Source: CAZJYI01 sp964550025
GTDB taxonomy: Bacteria; Verrucomicrobiota; Kiritimatiellia; UBA8416; CAYOBW01
Length of the DNA: 64,000 bases
Direction: 5' to 3'
Assembly: GCA_964550025.1 (NCBI GenBank)
Contig: CAZJYI010000038.1
Span: forward strand, 14,859 to 78,858
Position 1 is the first letter of the stretch, and each line of letters opens with the position of its first letter. The notes beneath the pieces are model-generated. The model was not told the DNA's origin, did no database searches, and worked only from the letters and a program-made list of their open reading frames with translations. The translations under genes were made by a program, and so were the position numbers. This document shows, piece by piece, positions 1-13,743 of the stretch.

Positions 1-3000
1 CCTCATCCAGCGATGGGCCGCTTCCGCTCGTCGCGCTGATCTTCCTCGAGGCCCTGACGGCCCCGTTTGTACGCAGTAGCACGTAGACGGCCCCCGCTTC
101 CGCCGCCCCGTCATCGTCCCCGGTGGCACCAACGGCAAGGTCCTGGATGCCATCGCCGTCGACGTCGCCGAGCAGTGACACGGATGCGCCAAACGCATCG
201 TGGGACTCGACCTCGACGTCCGTTCCGCTGATGGTCTCACAGGCGCTCGCCGTTCCGCTGGTGGTCATCGACAGAAGGTGAACTGCGCCGACATCGTACA
301 GGAACCCCTCGTTGTTATGAGGTGCCCCTACGGCTATGTCGGGCACACCGTCCCCGTTCAGGTCGCCCATGGCGGTCATGCTTGACCCGAAGTGGTCCGC
401 CGAGCTCAGACTCGGTCCGCCACCCGTCTCGTCGCCGATGGACTGGTAGCCTCGCACGGTCCCGTCATCGCGCAGGAACAGGGCGTAGATCTCGCCCCTC
501 GCGTCCGCTCCACCGTAGGGAACCCCCGCCACGGCATCGGCGAGGCCGTCGCCGTCCAGGTCGCCCGCCGGGGCGGTTCCGAGCCCGAACCGCGCGTCCG
601 CGGACACCGCCGGTCCGTTGCCGAAGAACTCGCTGCCGGGCGGCACGTCGCCCGACCAGTGCGACAGCGCGTTGCCCGCCTCGGGCGATGCCGTGACGGC
701 GACCCGCGTGTCGGGCGGATACCACGTATCGGGGGGCGACACCGACCCGCCGCCCCCGCTCCCGGTGTCGAGCCGGTACTCGGGCGCCCACTGCCAGGTC
801 AGCGTCGAGTGCGTCGTGATCGTGAAGACGACCGTAGAGCCATCCCCGGCGATAGGGGGCACTACAGGGCGTGATATGCGGGTGTCCCGCGTAGGACGGT
901 GCTCCTGCGCCGTCCTTGTGGCAGAACGAGGAGGCAGAACAGAGAGAGTTGCGGAACTTCGTTCCATTCTCTCGCCGGAGTTGCCGCTCCACTGCCTCCA
1001 TGGACGGCGCAGGAGCACCGTCCTACTTTTCGACCGCACAGACGACCCCTTTTCGGACGGGGTCACACTCCCCGTCCCCGTCCATCCCGTGCAGGCCCAG
1101 CGCACGCCGTTGGATTCGTCGGCGGGGGTGTTGCAGACGTTGGTGACGACCGTCCCCCACGGGATGCCGTGCACACCGTAGTCGTACGGGCTGGAGCTCC
1201 CGTGCTCGGCCGGGCTGCCCGCGACCGTCAGGTTGCACGTATCCGGCTCGAGCTCGACGCGGATCGTCTGGTTGCTCGTCACGTTCGCGAACGCGTAGGC
1301 GTTCGTCAGCCCGATCGAGACGCCGTTCACGAGCACGTCCTTCATGTGGTGGTTCGGATGCGCGCCGAACGTGAAGTTCGTACCTTCCCCGTGCACGACC
1401 TCCACCGACCCGCTCGGCGAGATCCACCCGCCCGCCGTGGCCGTGGCCGCGATCGTGTACGTGTCGATGGCGAAGCTTGCCGCGACGGAATACGGCCGGT
1501 CCATGGTCAGTGCCAACGGGTTGTTGGTCGACGACACGTCCCCGCTCCACTCGACAAAGTGGTGATTCGCCGCCGGCGTGGCTGTCACAACGACCGAAGC
1601 CCCCGCCGCATACCACCCATCGGCCTCGGACACCGTCCCGCTGTCACTCCCCGCGACACCCGACACGCGACACTCCAACCAGTGCTCGGCCTCCCACAGC
1701 CAGGTCAGCGTGGAGTTGGTCGTGACGGTGAACGACACGTTCGTAGTGCCCCCGTGAGGGGGTACGTCCCCCGTCCCCGTCCATCCCGCGCACAGGTACC
1801 GCGTCCCGCCCGCTTCGTCGGCGGGGGAGGGGACGGAATTCGTGACCGTGGTCCCGTCGGCCAGGAGGTTTGTGCCGTAGTTGTAGGGTGAAGAGACCCC
1901 ATACGGGGCAGGGGAACCGTCCACGACAAGTTCAACTGGCCGCGCGTTGAGCAGGATGACGTCGGCGCGGTCGTTGTTCGCCACGTACGCGTCGAGGTCC
2001 CCGTCACCATCAACGTCACCCAGGCACACACCCGATCCGGCCCCGGCTCCAAGCAGCTGCGGGCTCGCCGTGAACCCCGCCCGGCCGTCGTTGACCCAGA
2101 GCCTGTTCTCACCGTCTATGTTCGACACGAACGCGTCGAGGTCTCCGTCAGCATCGACGTCACCCAATGACACCTGTCGGCTGTTGGCGCTACCAAGTGA
2201 TTGCCCGCTGTCTGTGAAGTTGCCTCCACCGTCGTTGAGCCACACCTCGTTCGGATTGCCCCCCGTCCCGTGGCCGTTGAGGAACAGGTCGATGGCGCCG
2301 TCGCCGTCCAGATCGCCGAAGGACGGATGGCCTACTCTTCCTGCGCCAAATAGACACTCCCTCTTTGTGAAATCACCGTTGCCGTCGTTCAGCCAGAGGG
2401 TGTCCGCTTGCTCGTCATTGGCGATGAACACGTCGAGATCACCGTCATTGTCCACGTCGCCCATGCAGATGCCGCTGCAGGTGCTCCCGCCGAGCGCTTC
2501 ATGCTCCTCGAAGCTGGCCGTGCCGCTGTTGATCCAGACTCTGTGCAGCCCGGGATTGTTACCTGTCACGGCGTCCAGATCTCCGTCACCGTCGATGTCC
2601 CCGAGTTCGACGTCGGTGGTCGACTCCGTTCCCAATGCCTGAGGTGTTGCCGTGAACGAAGCGTGACCATTATTCAACCACACTCGACTCGCACCGCTGT
2701 TGGCGACGAAAGCGTCCAAGTCACCATCCCCGTCGAGGTCCCCGAGTTCCGTGTCTCGGCTGCTCGATCCACCCAGGCTCTGCAGGCTGTTTGACCAGCT
2801 GCCGTCGTTGTTGATCCAGATCTCGTTACCCCCGGAAAGACGGGCCACGAACGCATCCAGATCTCCATCGCCATCGAGGTCTCCCAGGCAGACATCGCGA
2901 CTGCCGGATCCCGCGCCCCTCGCCCCGAAGTCGGCGAACACACCCTTGCCCTCGCTGACTTTGGCGTGGAACTGCCAGATGTGCGGGCGTAGCGGCACGT

Positions 3001-6000
3001 TGTTGGTGCCTCGGATGGCGCGACTGGCCGTTGCCGTGACGAGCTCGCCGGGGCGGAAGTCGACGGCCGGATCGAGTCGCGCCGTGCGGTTGCTCGCGTC
3101 GTATGCGGGGATAGCCGGGTAACGCCCGGTCTGGTTGCCGTGCAGGAAGAAGGTGTTGGTCGTGACCGAGTCTACTGCGATCGCCGAACTGAACCACGCC
3201 GTGACGTTGGTGTCGACGGTGACCTCGAGCGCGTTGCTGACGGGAGCCGTGTTGGTCACCGCCGGCTCGACGTCGAAGTGCGCCGTCACGCTGCGCGGCC
3301 CGTCCATCGTGAGGACCAGCGGATTGTCGTTGGTCCGTCCCGACGGAACGTCGCCTGACCAGTACGCCAGACCGCGTCCGTCGATACCCTCCGCCGTCAG
3401 TGTGACCTCCGCCCCGTTCGTGAACCACCCACTAGCCACGTCAACCGTGCCGGATCCGTTGGCCGCCACCGTCAGCTCATATTCCGTCACCCACTGCCAC
3501 GTCAGCGTGGAGTCGTTGGTGACGGTGAACGTGACGTTCGTAGTGCCCCCGTGAGGGGGTACGCTCCCGCTCCCGGTCCAGCCCGTGCACGCATGCCGCA
3601 CCCCGTTCGACGAATCTGCCGGAGCAGGGATCGTGTTGTCCGTCTTCGTCCAGGTGAGACCGTCGGGGGAGGTGGCGTGGAAGATGCGCCAGTTGGATCC
3701 GTCATGTCCGGAGTACCACATTCTGTATGTTGTGCCATCACGTACGACCTGGGGGTAAGAAACTTCTCGACTGTCCCCTCGGCTGCTCGACCCCAGTCCG
3801 ACTCTCCCCGCGGTACTCACGCCATCGGAGCTGGCTGGGACAGAGTTGTCTGTCTTGACCCAATCAAGCCCATTGCTGGATTGAGCGTGGTAGATGCGCC
3901 ACGAAACGCCATCGTTTCCAGCGTACCACATTCGGTAGACGTCACCTTCCCGCAAGACACATGGGTGTATGACGCCTCGATCGTCGCCGCGGTCGCCGGA
4001 GCCCAGGGCAATACGACCGTCTGATGAGAACGAGTCGGAGTCAGACGGGATCGTGTTGTTCTCCTTCGTCCATTCGACCCCGTCAGTGGACGTGGCGTGA
4101 TAGATGCGGTAAAACACACCATCAAAGCCTGTATACCACATCTTATACCATGGCCCGTCCCGCAGGACGACGGGAGACAGGACCCCAACACGATCTCCTG
4201 TGCCGCTCGTCCCTAAGGCTATTCGTCCATTGGAACAGAGACCATCCGAATTCGAAGGAATGGTGCTGTCCACCTTGACCCAATCCAATCCGTTACTGGA
4301 TACGGCAAGGTAGATGCGCCAGTTCTGCTGGTTGTGTCCTGAATACCAAGCTCTATACGAGGTCCCATCCGAGATGACACACGGAAGTGACACGTGGTAG
4401 TCGTCACCCATGCCAGACGTGCCGCGCGCAATGCGACCAGCGTCGCTGGATGCGTCCGACAGCGGTGCAGAGCGGTTGTCTATCTTGCTCCAGACAAGCC
4501 CATCAACAGAGGTCGCACCGTGCACACCGAGATGCCGGACGTCTTCACCCGCATACCACATCCTGTAGATCCCATCACGGAACACGACAGACGCCCCTGA
4601 CACGTGGACACTATCCCCCCTCCCCGCCGTCCCCAAAGGCAGCCGCCCATTCGTCCCCGCGATCGGCAGCAACGGCGTCGTTACCGTGTTCGTGATCTCG
4701 TCCCCCTGCTCAACATAGTTCGTCCCGTACCCGAGCGGGGAGGGGCTGCTGTACTCGGCGGGTTCGCCGGCGATGGTGAGCTTGTGGATGGGTTTGTCGA
4801 CCCATTTGGTGAGGCAGAAGTCGGCGCCCCCGGAGTTGGTTTGCCCGTCGTAGGCCCCGAAAGTCCAGCCCGCCGTGAAGAGGTCGCCTTTGCCGTCACA
4901 GACCATGCCGGCCGCCGCTTCGGATGCGTCTGAGCCCCATGTTCGTGCCCAGCGGAGCTCGCCGTCCTGATCGAATCTAAGCAGGATGAGATCGGCCGAA
5001 TAGGCGTGGACATAGACGGCCCCGTTCGGAGCCGTGTCGACCGCGACGCCGTACTCATCGCCCGCGGTCCCCCAGAATCGCGTCCAGAGCCGGTTGCCGT
5101 CCGCATCGAACCTGGCGAGGAAGACGTCGCGAGTGCCTGCATTGGTCTGACCGTGGAAGGACCCGCGCGTGGAACCTGCAACGTAGATGCTCTCATCCGC
5201 GGCCACCGCGACGTCCGTGGCAATATCCTCGGCGGACGAACCCCAGATCCGTGTCCACACGTTGCTGCCGTTGGCATCCCGCTTGCACAGGCAGGCGTCG
5301 TCCATGCCCTCACCCGCATGCGACTGGCCGTCGAATCCCCCTTCTGTGGCGCCGGCGCAGTACAACGCGTCCTGTGGCCCAAGTGCAATCGCGCGTCCAG
5401 AGGCGACGATGCCCGATGGCCAGGTCTCTGTCCACTGCCAGCTTCCACTCGGGTCGTATTTCAGGAGGCGGAAGCCGGACCCGCCGAAGATGTACGTGTT
5501 GCCGTCGCCATCGACAGCCAGGTCACGGGCAAGATTGGACTGCCCGCCTTCCTTCAGGCGTTCCCACAGATTGCTGCCGTCCGCGGAGAACGCGGCGTGG
5601 AGCATGCCGTGGGTCGTGTCGTCTTCCACGGCAACGAGGACGTTGCCGTCATTCGCCACCGTCGCGCCGTTGACCACCGAGTCGTTGGCGTCTCCCCACA
5701 CTCGTGCCCATACGCCCGACCCCTCCGCCGTGAATCTCGTGAGGCTGCAATCGCGCCCTCCCGACCAGGTTTCGCCCCAGAATGCGCCATGGGTCCCTCC
5801 GCCGACGTACAGGCTCCGGTCCGGACCGATCGCCAGGCATCTGGCCTCCTCGGCAGCCGCCGAGCCCCAGATCCGCGTCCACTCTCGATAGGGATAGGAC
5901 GGATGGGACGTATGGGACGTAGGGGAGGTGCCGTTGATGATCTCGACGTAGTCGGAGAAGCCGTCGTTGTCGGTGTCGGTTTGGGTCGGGTCGGTGTTGT

Positions 6001-9000
6001 GCTGCTGTTCCTGTTCATTGGTCAGCCCGTCGCCGTCGGGGTCGCCGGACGGGACTTCGTCGAGGTCGCCGAAGTACAGCCACTCCCACCAGTCCTCGAG
6101 CCCATCCCCGTCCGTGTCGGTGCTGAAGTGGGCCGTGACCGACTTTGGGCTGTCCACGGTCACGGTGATCGACACGTTGCTCTCGCTCCCCGGCGGCACG
6201 TCGCCGGACCAGTACCAGAGATAGTGGTTGGTCTCGGGAATCGCCGTCAGTGTCACCTCCGCCCCGTTCGTGTGCCACCCGCTTGCCACGTCGACCGTGC
6301 CGGAACCGGACGTCGCCACCGTCAGCTCATACTCCGTTGCCCAGTGCCAGGTCAGTGTCGAGTTCGTGGTGGCCGTGAAGACGACCTCGTTGCTCGTGCC
6401 GCTCGTTGGCACATCCCCGGTGCCCGTCCAGCCCGTACATGCGTAGCGCACCCCGTTAGACGAATCGGCGGGCGGTGGGATCGCGTTGTCCGTCTTGGTC
6501 CACGTCAGGCCGTCGGGGGAGGTGGCGTGGAAGATGCGCCAGTGGGACCCGTCATATCCGGAGTACCACATTCTGTATGTTCTGCCATCACGCATGACCT
6601 GGGGGGCGGAGACTCCTAGACTGTCACCGCGGTCGCCCGATCCCAGTCCGAGCCTCCCCGCGGTACTCACGTCATCGGAATTGGCTGGGGCCGTGTTGTC
6701 TGTCTTGACCCAATCAAGCCCATTGGTCGATTGAGCGTGGTAGATGCGCCACGAAATGCCATCGTGTCCAGCGTACCACATTCGGTAAGTGTCACCTTCC
6801 CGCAAGACACATGAATATGCGATGCCCTGGTCGTCGCCGCGCCCATCCGAACCCGGGCCTATTCGCCCCCCGGATGAAGTCGAGTCGGATTCGGCCGGAA
6901 TGGCGTTGTCTGTCTTGACCCAATCAAGTCCGTTGCTGGACTCAGCTCGGTAGATGCGCCATCTGGAGCCTTCTGATCCGGTGTACCACATTTCGAATTC
7001 TGCCCCATTCCATAGGACAGTGGGAGACAGCACTCCGTCATCGTCTCCTGTGCCGCTTGTGCCCAAGCCGAGGCGGCCACTGGAGCAAAGGCTGTCTGAC
7101 GCCGGGGGAACGGAGTTGTCGATTTTGGTCCAGTCTGTTCCGTTACTGGATGTCGCCGTGTAGATGCGCCACTTCGATTCGTCGTGTCCGCAGTACCACG
7201 CCATGTAAGTCAAGCCGTCTGTGGCAACGCACGGGCCAGATACGTAGTGGTCATCGCCCATGCCAGACGTGCCGCGTGCAATCCGGCCATTGCCGCTCGA
7301 TGCATCCGATGGCTGCGCGGAGCGGTTTTCCATTTTTCCCCAGGAAAGCCCGTCACTAGAGATCGCACCGTACATACCCATGTGGGTGACGTCTTGCCCC
7401 GAATACCACATTCTGTAGATCCCATCACGGAGCACGACCGTCCCCCTTGACGCGTGGACGCTATCCCCCCGTCCCCCCGTCCCCAGCGGAATCCGCCCGT
7501 TCGTCCCCGCGACCGGCAGCACGGGCGAGACGACGCGGTTGGTGATAACAGTCCCATGGTCGAAACGGTACGTGCCGTAGCCGAGTGGGGAGGGGGTGCT
7601 GTATTCTGCGGGGTCACCGGCGATGACGAACTCGTAGTTCCTCGTGTCGCGAAACACCGCCGTGATCGTGCGCGGCCGGTCCATGATCACCGGCAGCGGG
7701 TTGTTGTCCTCCGCGATGCGCTGCACGCCTTTGACCGTGCCGTTGGTGTTGAGGAAGCAGATGTAGACGGCGCCGGCGTTGGTCGTGGAGCCGGAGTCGG
7801 CCCGGATGGCGCCGACGGCCAGGTCGGGGACGCCGTCCTCGTCCAGATCGCCGATCCCGCCGCCGAAACCGAACTCCTCACCCGCGTTGAGCTGCGGAAC
7901 GGACGACGAAGTATCGGGGACCCGTTGGTGTGTTCGCACCGTACCGTTGCTGTTGAGGAACAGGATGTAGCCGCCTCCTCCTCGTGGCGCGGACACATCC
8001 TCCCTGAAGGCTCCGGCGAACAGTTCTCCGATTCCGTCTCCGTCCAGGTCACCCAAAGCCGCGAGACTGCAACCAAACCGCGCACCGGCCTGGAGAGGAG
8101 GGCCGCCTCCGTGGGTCGGGCTGACCTTCTGCCAACTCCGAGCGGATCCGTCGTCGTTGAGGAACAGGATGTACAAAGCACCGGCATCCTCGCCGCCGTC
8201 GTCGTCCTTGAAAGCTCCGACGACCAATTCCACGTTGCCGTCGCCGTCGAGGTTGCCGGTCTGTGTTACCGATCTGCCGAAAGCGTCTTCTTCCTGGAGA
8301 GGCGGTCCCCCGCCCGCCGTGGCGCTGATCTTCTGAATGCTCCTGACAGCTCCGTTCGCGCGCATGAGGAGTACATAGACCGCCCCGGCGCCGCCGGCCC
8401 CATCGTCGTCGTTCATGGCCCCCACTGCGATGTCAGGTACATGGTCGCCATTCAGATCTGTGATCCCGGCGCAGCTATAGCCAAAGAAGTCCGATTCTTC
8501 CAGGGCCGGTCCACCACGGCCCTGGGTGATCTTGCGTGAAGATTTCACCGTCCCGTTCGTGGTGAGAAACAGGAGATATACGGCTCCAGCGTCAGTAGCC
8601 GCCTCATCATCCGCCGGGGCACCGACTACGGCGTCCGGAACACCATCGCCGTCAAAATCACCAAGCGCGGCGACGGACAGTCCAAAGAGCGGCTCCGTAG
8701 AGTCAAGTGAAGGCCCTCCACCCTCCTGGTGGCCGATCTTCCTGTGAGCGCGAACGACGCCGTTCGTTTCCATGAAGAAGACGTAAGCGGCTCCCTTGTT
8801 CTCGCCGCCACCGTCATCGCGGCATGCACCGACCATCAGATCGTCTATCCCATCGCCATCCACGTCTCCCAGACCGGACACGCCGATGCCGAACTGATCT
8901 CTGACGGCCAGATCCGGTCCCCCGCCGGGCCGCTCCCAACCCGCGGGCACATCCCCGGCCCAGCGGTCGAGGAACCAGTACGTCTCGGGTGTTGCCGTGA

Positions 9001-12000
9001 TGCTCACGGGCGCCCCGTTCGTATACCACCCGTTGACGTTACTGACGGTGCCGCTGCCGGACACGCTCGCGTCGAGGTAGTACTCAGGTTCCCATAGCCA
9101 CGTCAGCGTCGAGTCCTCCGTGATCGTGAACGACACGTTCGTAGTGCCCCCGTCAGGGGGTACGCTTCCCGTCCCCGTCCAGCCGACGCATGCCCGGCGC
9201 ACGCCGCCGGTTTCGCCGGCATAGGCGGGAACCGCGTTGGAAACCAGCGTGCCCGCCTCGATGTACGTGTCTCCGTAGGGGTGGGGGACGGGCGTCCCGT
9301 GTGGCTGCGGGTCGCCGGCTATGGTCAGTAGCGGCGGGGACTGCAGGCGGACGATCGCGGCCACCTCGTTCGATGGGATGGCACGCGCATAAATCCGCAC
9401 CTCGTCGATCTTGCCGTGGAAGTAGCGGTCCTGGTAGGGGACATCCACGTAGGACTGTGCGCCGATGTAGAGTGTCCCCGAGCCCTGGTAGTGGGCATTC
9501 GCCGTATCGTTGGTCAGCAGCACGCCGTCGCGGTAGAGCCGGCGCGCGCCGGTGGCGTCGTCGTACGTCGCGCAAAGGTGATGCCATTCCCCGGCGTCCT
9601 TCGTCGCCTGGTCCGGCAGGTCCACCACGAGATCGTCGTCGTAGAACCCGAACACGTATCGGCACGGCGAAGCCTGCTCGTAGCCCAGTCGCAGCCCGTG
9701 GTTGGAGCTGCGTGTGCCCTGCCCGAGGATGGTGGGGCTGTCGGGTGTCGTCGATGTCCTGCGTACCCAGGCGCAGACGGAGAAGCTTGTGCTCGCCAGG
9801 TTCAGGTCGTCCACGTAGATGACCGAGTAGTTGTCCGGGTCAAAGGCGTAGGCCGAGGCGGCGTTGCCGCTGCCGTCTGTCGTCAGCGCTGCCGCGTCCA
9901 CGTCCCCGTCGTAGCCGTGGCCGGACGCGTCCTCGGCATTTCCGCTGAACGGATAGTACGCCAGCAACCCCGGCGCCGAGCTCGCGCTTTCCGGGTCCGT
10001 CCCCGCCTCCTGCTCCTCCAGGTTCGTGGCCCCGTCCCCGTCCGGGTCGCCCTCCGCGGTCTGGTCCAGGTTCCCGAACTCCGCCATCTCCCACGCATCC
10101 CGCAACCCGTCCCCGTCCGGATCGTTCGTGAAATGCGCCGTGATTGTGCGGGGGCGGTCCATGGTGAGGGTGACCTGCGCATTCGTCTCGCTCCCCGCCG
10201 GCACATCCCCCGACCAGTGCGTGAAAGCGCAATAGACGTCGGGCGTGGCCTCGATCGTGAGCCGCGTCCCGTTGGTATGCCATCCGTTCACCGCCCCGCC
10301 GTTGACCGACCCGTCCGGCCCGGCGATCAGCTCCATCTCGTGCTCGGCCAGCCATTGCCAGGTCAGCGTGGAGTGGTTCGTGATCGTGAACACGCACTGC
10401 GTCGTCGAACCGCTTGGCGGCGCACTGCCGGTGCCCGTCCACCCCGTGCACACCCAGCGCGTGCGCGAAGCGGAGTCCCGGGTTGCGGGAATGGCGTTGT
10501 TGACCTTGGTCCAGGTGAGTCCGTCCGGAGAGGTCGCGTAGTAGGTGCAACTTCCGGCGTAGCGTGAGGGCCGTGCGCCGTACCACATCTTGTAGGTGGC
10601 GCCGTCTTTGATCACGGTCGGGGCACCTGTCGTATCCGCATCCCCGCGCCCTGCCGTTCCCAGCGGAATGCGCCCGTTCGTCGAGTCGGTGTCCGAATCG
10701 GGTGGTACCGCGTTGTCGGTCTTGGTCCAGGTTAGTCCATCCGGGCTCGTGGCGTGGAATATCCGGACCGTTCCTTCGTCGTGCCCGACGTACCACATCT
10801 CGTACGTGCCCCCGTCCTTGATGACGCTTGGGACCGAGACATGCTCGTCGTCGCCCCGTCCACCGGTACCTAGCGGGATCCGGCCGTCCGTCGATACACC
10901 ATCCGACCGAGGCGGCGCCGCGTTGTTGTGCTTGGTCCACACAAGGCCGTCCGGCGACGTCGCGTAGTAGATTCGCCAATGCCGGCCATCGCTGCCCGAA
11001 TACCACATTCGGTAAGTATCGCCATCCAGAAGGACGCTCGCGCCGTAGATGTTGCCGGAATCGCCTGCTCCGGGAAGCCCCAGCGGAATGCGTCCACCCG
11101 TCGAGCTCGTGTTGGACGCACCGGGGATGCTGTTGTTGGTCTTCTCCCACACCCGCCCGTTATCCGAAGTCGCGCGATAGATGCGCCACGTGGTGTCCGC
11201 CTGTCCCCCGTACCACATCGTGTAGCCCACACCGTCCTTGATCACGCAAGGGCGGTGCGTGGCCTGGACATCGCCGGAACCGGCCGTGCCGAGGGGAATC
11301 CGCCCGTCCGTGGATCTCAGGTCGGAAGGGGAGGGGATGACGTTGTTGCGCTTCGACCAGTGAAGGCCGTCCGGGGAGGTCGCATGGAAGATCCGGTGCG
11401 TGACTTCATCGCCCCCCGCATACCATGCCCGGTAGGTGTCGCCGTCCTTGACGACACTGTAGATATACGCATCGAAGTCGTCCCCATGCCCCGCCGTACC
11501 ACGCCCCAGCCGGCCGTCCGTGGATGTCTGCGCGTCTTCCGCCGTGATGGTCACGGTGCCGGTGACGACGCTGCTCAGCGCGTAGACGTTCGTCCCCACC
11601 GGCGGGTCCGGCGTGCCCTGGTCGGACGCAACGACCAGCTCGTAGTCGCGCGTGTCGGTGAGGGCGTTCGAGGTGGCGCTGCCGGTTGCGGAGGGGATGG
11701 GATCAGCAGGAAGGACGATGCGGAAGCCCACGCTTCTGTAGGCGCTGTTCGGGCCAAAGAAGCGCCGCTTGGCAAGACGGCAGTAGCCGGCGTGGCTGTA
11801 ACAGGCGCCGCCGCGTGCCACACGGTCCGAGCCCGAATCCGGCCCAGGCGGATCCGCACCGGGCGACGAACCGTAGTACGATTCGCCATACCGGTCCCAG
11901 CACCATTCCCATACGTTGCCCGCCGTGTCGTACAATCCATAGCCGTTCCTGCCCGCGGTAAATGTGCCTACAGGGCTGGCATACGGTTCACCGCCGTCGA

Positions 12001-13743
12001 CGTAGTCCGGATGATACGTGTCACTCGTGTACGGGCTGATATCATAAGGATACGTGCTACCGTTGGCCTTGTAGTTCGCGTAGCTGTGATCGATGTACTC
12101 GCCCCACGGGAATCGTTCGCCGACCCGCCCGCCGCGCGCGGCGTATTCCCACTGCGCCTCCGTGGGGAGCCGGTAGCCACCGGCGTCCCATTTGACGGCG
12201 CTGTTGGTTAGGCGCAGTTCGCCAAGGCGGTACACGTTCGACTGCGCCCCATCCGTGTAGTAGCACGGCACACGCCCTTCGCGTTCGCTACGGGCGTTGC
12301 ACCACTTGGCGCAGTCGTACCAATTCACCGAGTGTACGGGATGGTCGGCGCCTCTTGCCTCACCCGGATTGGTGAAAGTGTAGCCGTTGGTAATGGCCCA
12401 GTCTCTCACCTGTGTCCACAGAGCCCACGTCACCTCGTAGCGGTCCATCAGGAATGCGCCGACGGAAACCGTGTGCACCGGCCGTTCGCCGGCGTCGCCC
12501 TCATTGAGAGCGTCCCCCATCTCGAACTCACCACCGCTCAACAGAACCGCTCCTGCCGGCAATCCATACTCGTCATCCGCGCAAACGGCGTACGTCAGGT
12601 CCGCCACATTGGTCGGCCAGTCGGCTCCGGCGTCCCACACGATGTGATTGCTCACGCCCACGCTCACCCCGGGGCCGATGTCGCCGCTGAGCCGCGGGGC
12701 CGCGATCCGTTCCGCGCCGTTGGAGATGACGACCCAGACGGCAAGGACGTTGGTAAACGTGCTGGATACATCGTAGTAGATATCCATCAGCTTCGTGCCG
12801 GGGCGCTGTAAGACGACCAGATTCGTCACGACCGGCGGATTCGGTTCGAACACCGCCGTCACATCCCGCGCGCGGTTCATCGTCAGAGCCAGTGGGTTGT
12901 CGGTAGCGTTGCTGGCCGGAACGTCCCCCGACCAGCGCGCGAAGAACCAGTTCGTGGCATGCGTGGCCGTCAGGCTCAACTCCGTCCCGTTCGTGTACCA
13001 CCCGCTCGCCACGTTCACGCTGCCGGAGCCCGACGTGCTCATGGTGAGCCGGCAGGCGGTCGTTTCCCATTGCCAGGCGACGCTGTTGGTGAGGTGGGTC
13101 AGCGTGATGGGACCGGTGTTGTTGGTCGTGCCGGAGGCGGGTACCAATCCCGTGCCCACCCACCCGTCGCAGACGTTCGATACGCCGCCTTCCTGCACGG
13201 CCCGGTCCACGGAAGCGGTGACGGTGACGCCGCGCGCGTAGGCGTTGGTTCCGACCGGCGGTACGGGCGTGCCGTGATCCGAAGCGACAATCAGGACGTA
13301 GTCGCGGGTGTCCATCGTCACGGGAGTGGCGTCGGCACCATGGTAGACCGCGGTCGGGGGATGGATCGTCACGCCCAGGTTGTTGGTGCGCACGTCGCCA
13401 TAGTAGTCGAACACGGCGCGGATCGTGATGCCGGTCGCCGCATCGACGTCGCCGGCGCGCAGGACATTGGCGCTGAGCACCGTGCCGGTCGGGGCCGTGC
13501 CGATGACTGCCCATGTTGCGCGGTCGGTCAGATCCTGGTCGGGACCGCTGGTGAATTGGCCGGTCAGCCGGTAGGTGTATGTGCCCCATTCTTCGACCGA
13601 GGTGGGGCCGGTCAGCGTGGTTGTATCGAGGGCGTCCCGGGTGTCCATGGTCGTGGGCGCGGAGTCGGCGGCGTGGTAGTTTGCGACGGCGGGAAGCGCA
13701 AGAGCGAGAAGGAGAAAGGCGACAGCAACGGGGGGGCGCCATC
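1..13743 (-). CDS. Giant modular secreted protein, C-terminus off the window (about 4580 codons visible)
   Basis: One reading frame stays open from about 13740 to the window edge; I checked frame phase at both ends and at about 6900 and 1057. Order from the N-terminus: signal peptide; Ig-like (13.68-13.3 kb); InlB-like domain; a short beta domain (TKLMDIYYDVS) and FGE/SUMF1-like domain (12.8-11.7 kb); five-bladed GH43-like block (11.5-10.5 kb); InlB-like; thrombospondin-3-like calcium repeats; LamG (9.97-9.34 kb); InlB-like with FG-GAP propeller (8.9-7.7 kb); second GH43-like block (7.5-6.5 kb); TSP3; SBBP repeats (5.9-4.8 kb); third GH43-like block (4.7-3.6 kb); Big_5-like Ig; VCBS/FG-GAP repeats (2.95-1.95 kb); InlB-like domains; FG-GAP to the edge. 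The ATG at 13743 is out of frame with the signal peptide (VAVAFLLLALALPAVA) because of a seven-G tract at 13730-13736; six would restore it. No in-frame ATG/GTG/TTG start was found upstream. Paralogous to the gene at 16825-35790. Probably a cell-surface protein; no enzymatic role can be assigned. Confidence 0.8.
615..1066. repeat. 452-bp segment identical to 20021-20472
   Basis: By eye I find no mismatch between 615-1066 and 20021-20472 (offset 19406). The flanks diverge quickly on the left and stay similar but imperfect on the right. Both copies lie at the same place in the two giant genes, in an InlB-like domain carrying the 136-bp fold-back element. Confidence 0.85.
891..1026 (+). repeat. 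136-bp fold-back element, copy 1, inside a coding region
   Basis: Perfect 25-bp terminal inverted repeats (GTAGGACGGTGCTCCTGCGC start at 891-915; complement at 1002-1026). The interior can pair further, with a GGAAC-TTC-GTTCC tip. It is translated in frame within the giant gene as an Arg/Ser-rich stretch (SKSRTVLLRRPW...) that interrupts the usual GSVP-xx-GGTTN segment of an InlB-like domain. The flank through about 1055 is also shared with copy 3, so the full unit may be longer. Confidence 0.85.
1743..1765 (+). repeat. GNRA-loop palindrome inside a coding region
   Basis: GTAGTGCCCCC-GTGA-GGGGGTAC. Read on the minus strand it encodes the VPPHGGTT part of an InlB-like domain. Confidence 0.75.
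3540..3562 (+). repeat. GNRA-loop palindrome inside a coding region
   Basis: Identical to the copy at 1743, in the next InlB-like domain toward the N-terminus. It encodes the VPPHGGTTN segment. Confidence 0.75.
9141..9163 (+). repeat. Palindrome inside a coding region (GTCA loop)
   Basis: Same stem with a GTCA loop, encoding the VPPDGGTTN segment of the InlB-like domain that follows the LamG module. Confidence 0.75.
13730..13736 (+). other. Seven-G homopolymer that breaks the signal-peptide frame
   Basis: On the minus strand the sequence is ATG-GCG then seven Cs, then GTTGCTGTCGCC. With seven, the ATG frame diverges from the giant ORF. With six, it reads MAPPVAVAFLLLALALPAVA, a typical signal peptide joined to the main frame. 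Confidence 0.7.
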
